A stretch of DNA of 47,357 nt. Source: an uncultured Pelagibacteraceae bacterium. Its GTDB lineage: Bacteria > Pseudomonadota > Alphaproteobacteria > Pelagibacterales > Pelagibacteraceae. The first letter of the stretch is position 1. Each line of letters begins with the position of its first letter. The translations under genes and the position numbers were made by a program. Where the stretch lies: the NCBI GenBank assembly GCA_902543375.1, contig CACBYE010000008.1, forward strand, positions 1-47,357, given 5' to 3'. The notes under the pieces were generated by a model, which had not been told where the DNA came from, searched no databases, and saw only the letters and a program-made list of their open reading frames with translations. This document shows positions 46,367-47,357 of the stretch, piece by piece.

Positions 46367-46666
46367 CTATTTTTTAGCTTCTGCTTCCGCGGGTTTTGCT
46401 TTTTTATCTGCTGGTGTATGACCAAAAAAAGTTCTTGTAGGAGCAAACTCACCTAATTTATGACCAACCATATCCTCTGAAACAGTTATTGGAACAAACT
46501 TTTTTCCATTATAAATTAAGAAACTTACACCAACAAAATCTGGCAATATTGTTGATTTTCTTGACCATGTTTTAATTGGAATCTTTTTGGGATCTAACTT
46601 GTATTTATCAACTTTTTTCATTAGACTTTCTTCAACAAAAGGACCTTTCCATACCGCTCTAGCCAT
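46367..46666 (-). CDS. rpsS: 30S ribosomal protein S19 (uS19)
   Basis: Head protein forming a complex with S13. Diagnostic sequence: [43 protein letters not shown] and [20 protein letters not shown]. The last 15 residues ([15 protein letters not shown]) are an Ala/Lys/Glu tail. It overlaps rplB by one base and is two bases from rplV. Confidence 0.97.
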   Translation of the reverse strand: MARAVWKGPFVEESLMKKVDKYKLDPKKIPIKTWSRKSTILPDFVGVSFLIYNGKKFVPITVSEDMVGHKLGEFAPTRTFFGHTPADKKAKPAEAEAKK

Positions 46667-47357
46667 TATTTAGTATCCTTTCGCTTATTTCTTCTTTTAA
46701 TTATAAATTTATCTGTTCGTTTATTATCTCTAGTTTTAAGGCCTTTTGCAGATTGTCCTTTAGGTGAAACTGGATGTCGTCCTCCAGCACTTTTTCCTTC
46801 TCCACCACCATGTGGATGGTCTACAGGATTTTTAACAACTCCTCTTGTGTGTGGTCTTCTACCAAGCCATCTTGACCTACCAGCTTTACCAATTTTTATA
46901 TTTTTTTGGTCTGGGTTGCTAAGCACACCGATTGTAGCTAATGATCTTGAATCAATTTTTCTTACCTCTCCAGAGGCCAGTTTAATTAAACTATAGTTAC
47001 CATCTAAACCACTTATACTCACAGAAGTACCTGCAGATCTAGCTATTTTACCACCACCGCCTGGTTGGATTTCAACGTTATGAATATCAACTCCAACTGG
47101 TATATCTTGCAATGGCATACAATTTCCTACTTTAATTTCTTTTTTTGATCCATTTTCAACTGTATCGCCAGCTTTTATTTTTTGTGGAGCTAAATAATAT
47201 GCGTGAGATTTATCTTCAAATTTGACTAACATTATGTAACAGGATCTATTTGGATCGTATTCAATTCGTTCAACTTTAGCAGGGGAATCAAACTTTTTTC
47301 TATAAAAATCAATATGCCTATACATTTTTTTATGACCTCCAGCTCTGTTGATAGACG
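46666..47357 (-). CDS. rplB: 50S ribosomal protein L2 (uL2), 5' end outside window
   Basis: Needed for subunit association and peptidyl transfer. The C-terminal signature [22 protein letters not shown] is complete, preceded by [19 protein letters not shown] and [16 protein letters not shown]. The frame stays open to the window edge ([22 protein letters not shown]), which matches internal L2 sequence, so the ATG at 47325 is not the start and about 45-50 N-terminal residues lie beyond the window. Confidence 0.97.
   Translation of the reverse strand, partial: SINRAGGHKKMYRHIDFYRKKFDSPAKVERIEYDPNRSCYIMLVKFEDKSHAYYLAPQKIKAGDTVENGSKKEIKVGNCMPLQDIPVGVDIHNVEIQPGGGGKIARSAGTSVSISGLDGNYSLIKLASGEVRKIDSRSLATIGVLSNPDQKNIKIGKAGRSRWLGRRPHTRGVVKNPVDHPHGGGEGKSAGGRHPVSPKGQSAKGLKTRDNKRTDKFIIKRRNKRKDTK

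Noticed and set aside
46666..47357. rplB starting at the ATG at 47325
   Set aside because: Upstream codons continue in frame with L2-like sequence (AGGHKK), so the start is outside the window.
1..47357. CRISPR array, insertion sequence, prophage or defence island
   Set aside because: No regularly spaced repeats, transposase, integrase or phage genes were seen; every gap is under 160 bases and the genes are chromosomal core functions.

Overview
The window looks like a piece of a streamlined marine alphaproteobacterial genome, most likely SAR11 (Candidatus Pelagibacter or a close relative). The evidence is very low GC, lysine/isoleucine/asparagine-rich proteins, almost no intergenic DNA, many 1-4 nt stop/start overlaps, an alphaproteobacterial dapA-smpB-(folK)-rsh-pyrE-pdxJ-acpS-lepB-rnc-recO cluster, a heterotetrameric sarcosine oxidase operon, GatCAB, and a non-catalytic-type PyrC beside PyrB. 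I name this lineage by gene content and recognition, not by a database search.

Layout. 1-898: 3' part of hemB (+). 899-8219: a ten-gene minus-strand run, in transcription order dapA, smpB, folK, rsh, pyrE, pdxJ, acpS, lepB, rnc, recO; era and rpoZ, which usually sit in this neighbourhood, are absent from it. 8263-10479: periplasmic lytic transglycosylase (+), meeting a convergent tRNA-Ser(GCU) gene. 10639-17306: soxB-soxD-soxA-soxG (+), then an amino-acid-type ABC substrate-binding protein and permease without an adjacent ATPase. 17303-23903: minus-strand SNase-like nuclease, MATE exporter, TrhO rhodanese, O-methyltransferase, gatB, gatA, gatC. 23954-30558 (+): ruvX, pyrB, pyrC-like, plsY, topA, a small secreted protein, ridA. 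30562-32675 (-): galU-ugd. Then panC (+), mgtE (-), lipB (+) and an RluC/D-type pseudouridine synthase (-). 36494-47357 (-): the end of the S10 operon, the spc operon and the alpha operon, running rplB(partial)-rpsS-rplV-rpsC-rplP-rpmC-rpsQ-rplN-rplX-rplE-rpsN-rpsH-rplF-rplR-rpsE-rplO-secY-adk-rpsM-rpsK-rpoA-rplQ, with no rpmD (L30) between rpsE and rplO.

How the genes fit together. Most of the window is core machinery: translation (ribosomal proteins, GatCAB, SmpB, tRNA-Ser, TrhO, RluC-like), transcription (RpoA), secretion (SecY, LepB), nucleotide, cofactor and amino acid synthesis (PyrB/C/E, PdxJ, FolK, PanC, LipB, HemB, DapA) and stringent control (RSH). The one clearly ecological module is soxBDAG, which would oxidise sarcosine (from glycine betaine or DMG breakdown) to glycine while loading one-carbon units on folate; the adjacent binding protein and permease may feed it or simply be neighbours.

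There is no gene-free stretch over 300 bases. I saw no CRISPR array, insertion sequence, prophage, integrase or attachment site, and no clearly unprecedented system. The best leads are small: an inverted repeat just before soxB, a lipobox-like N-terminus on a permease, a hairpin in the topA leader, a conserved-looking secreted small protein between topA and ridA, a 14-A tract inside rpsK, and the total lack of terminator space at all six convergent junctions.
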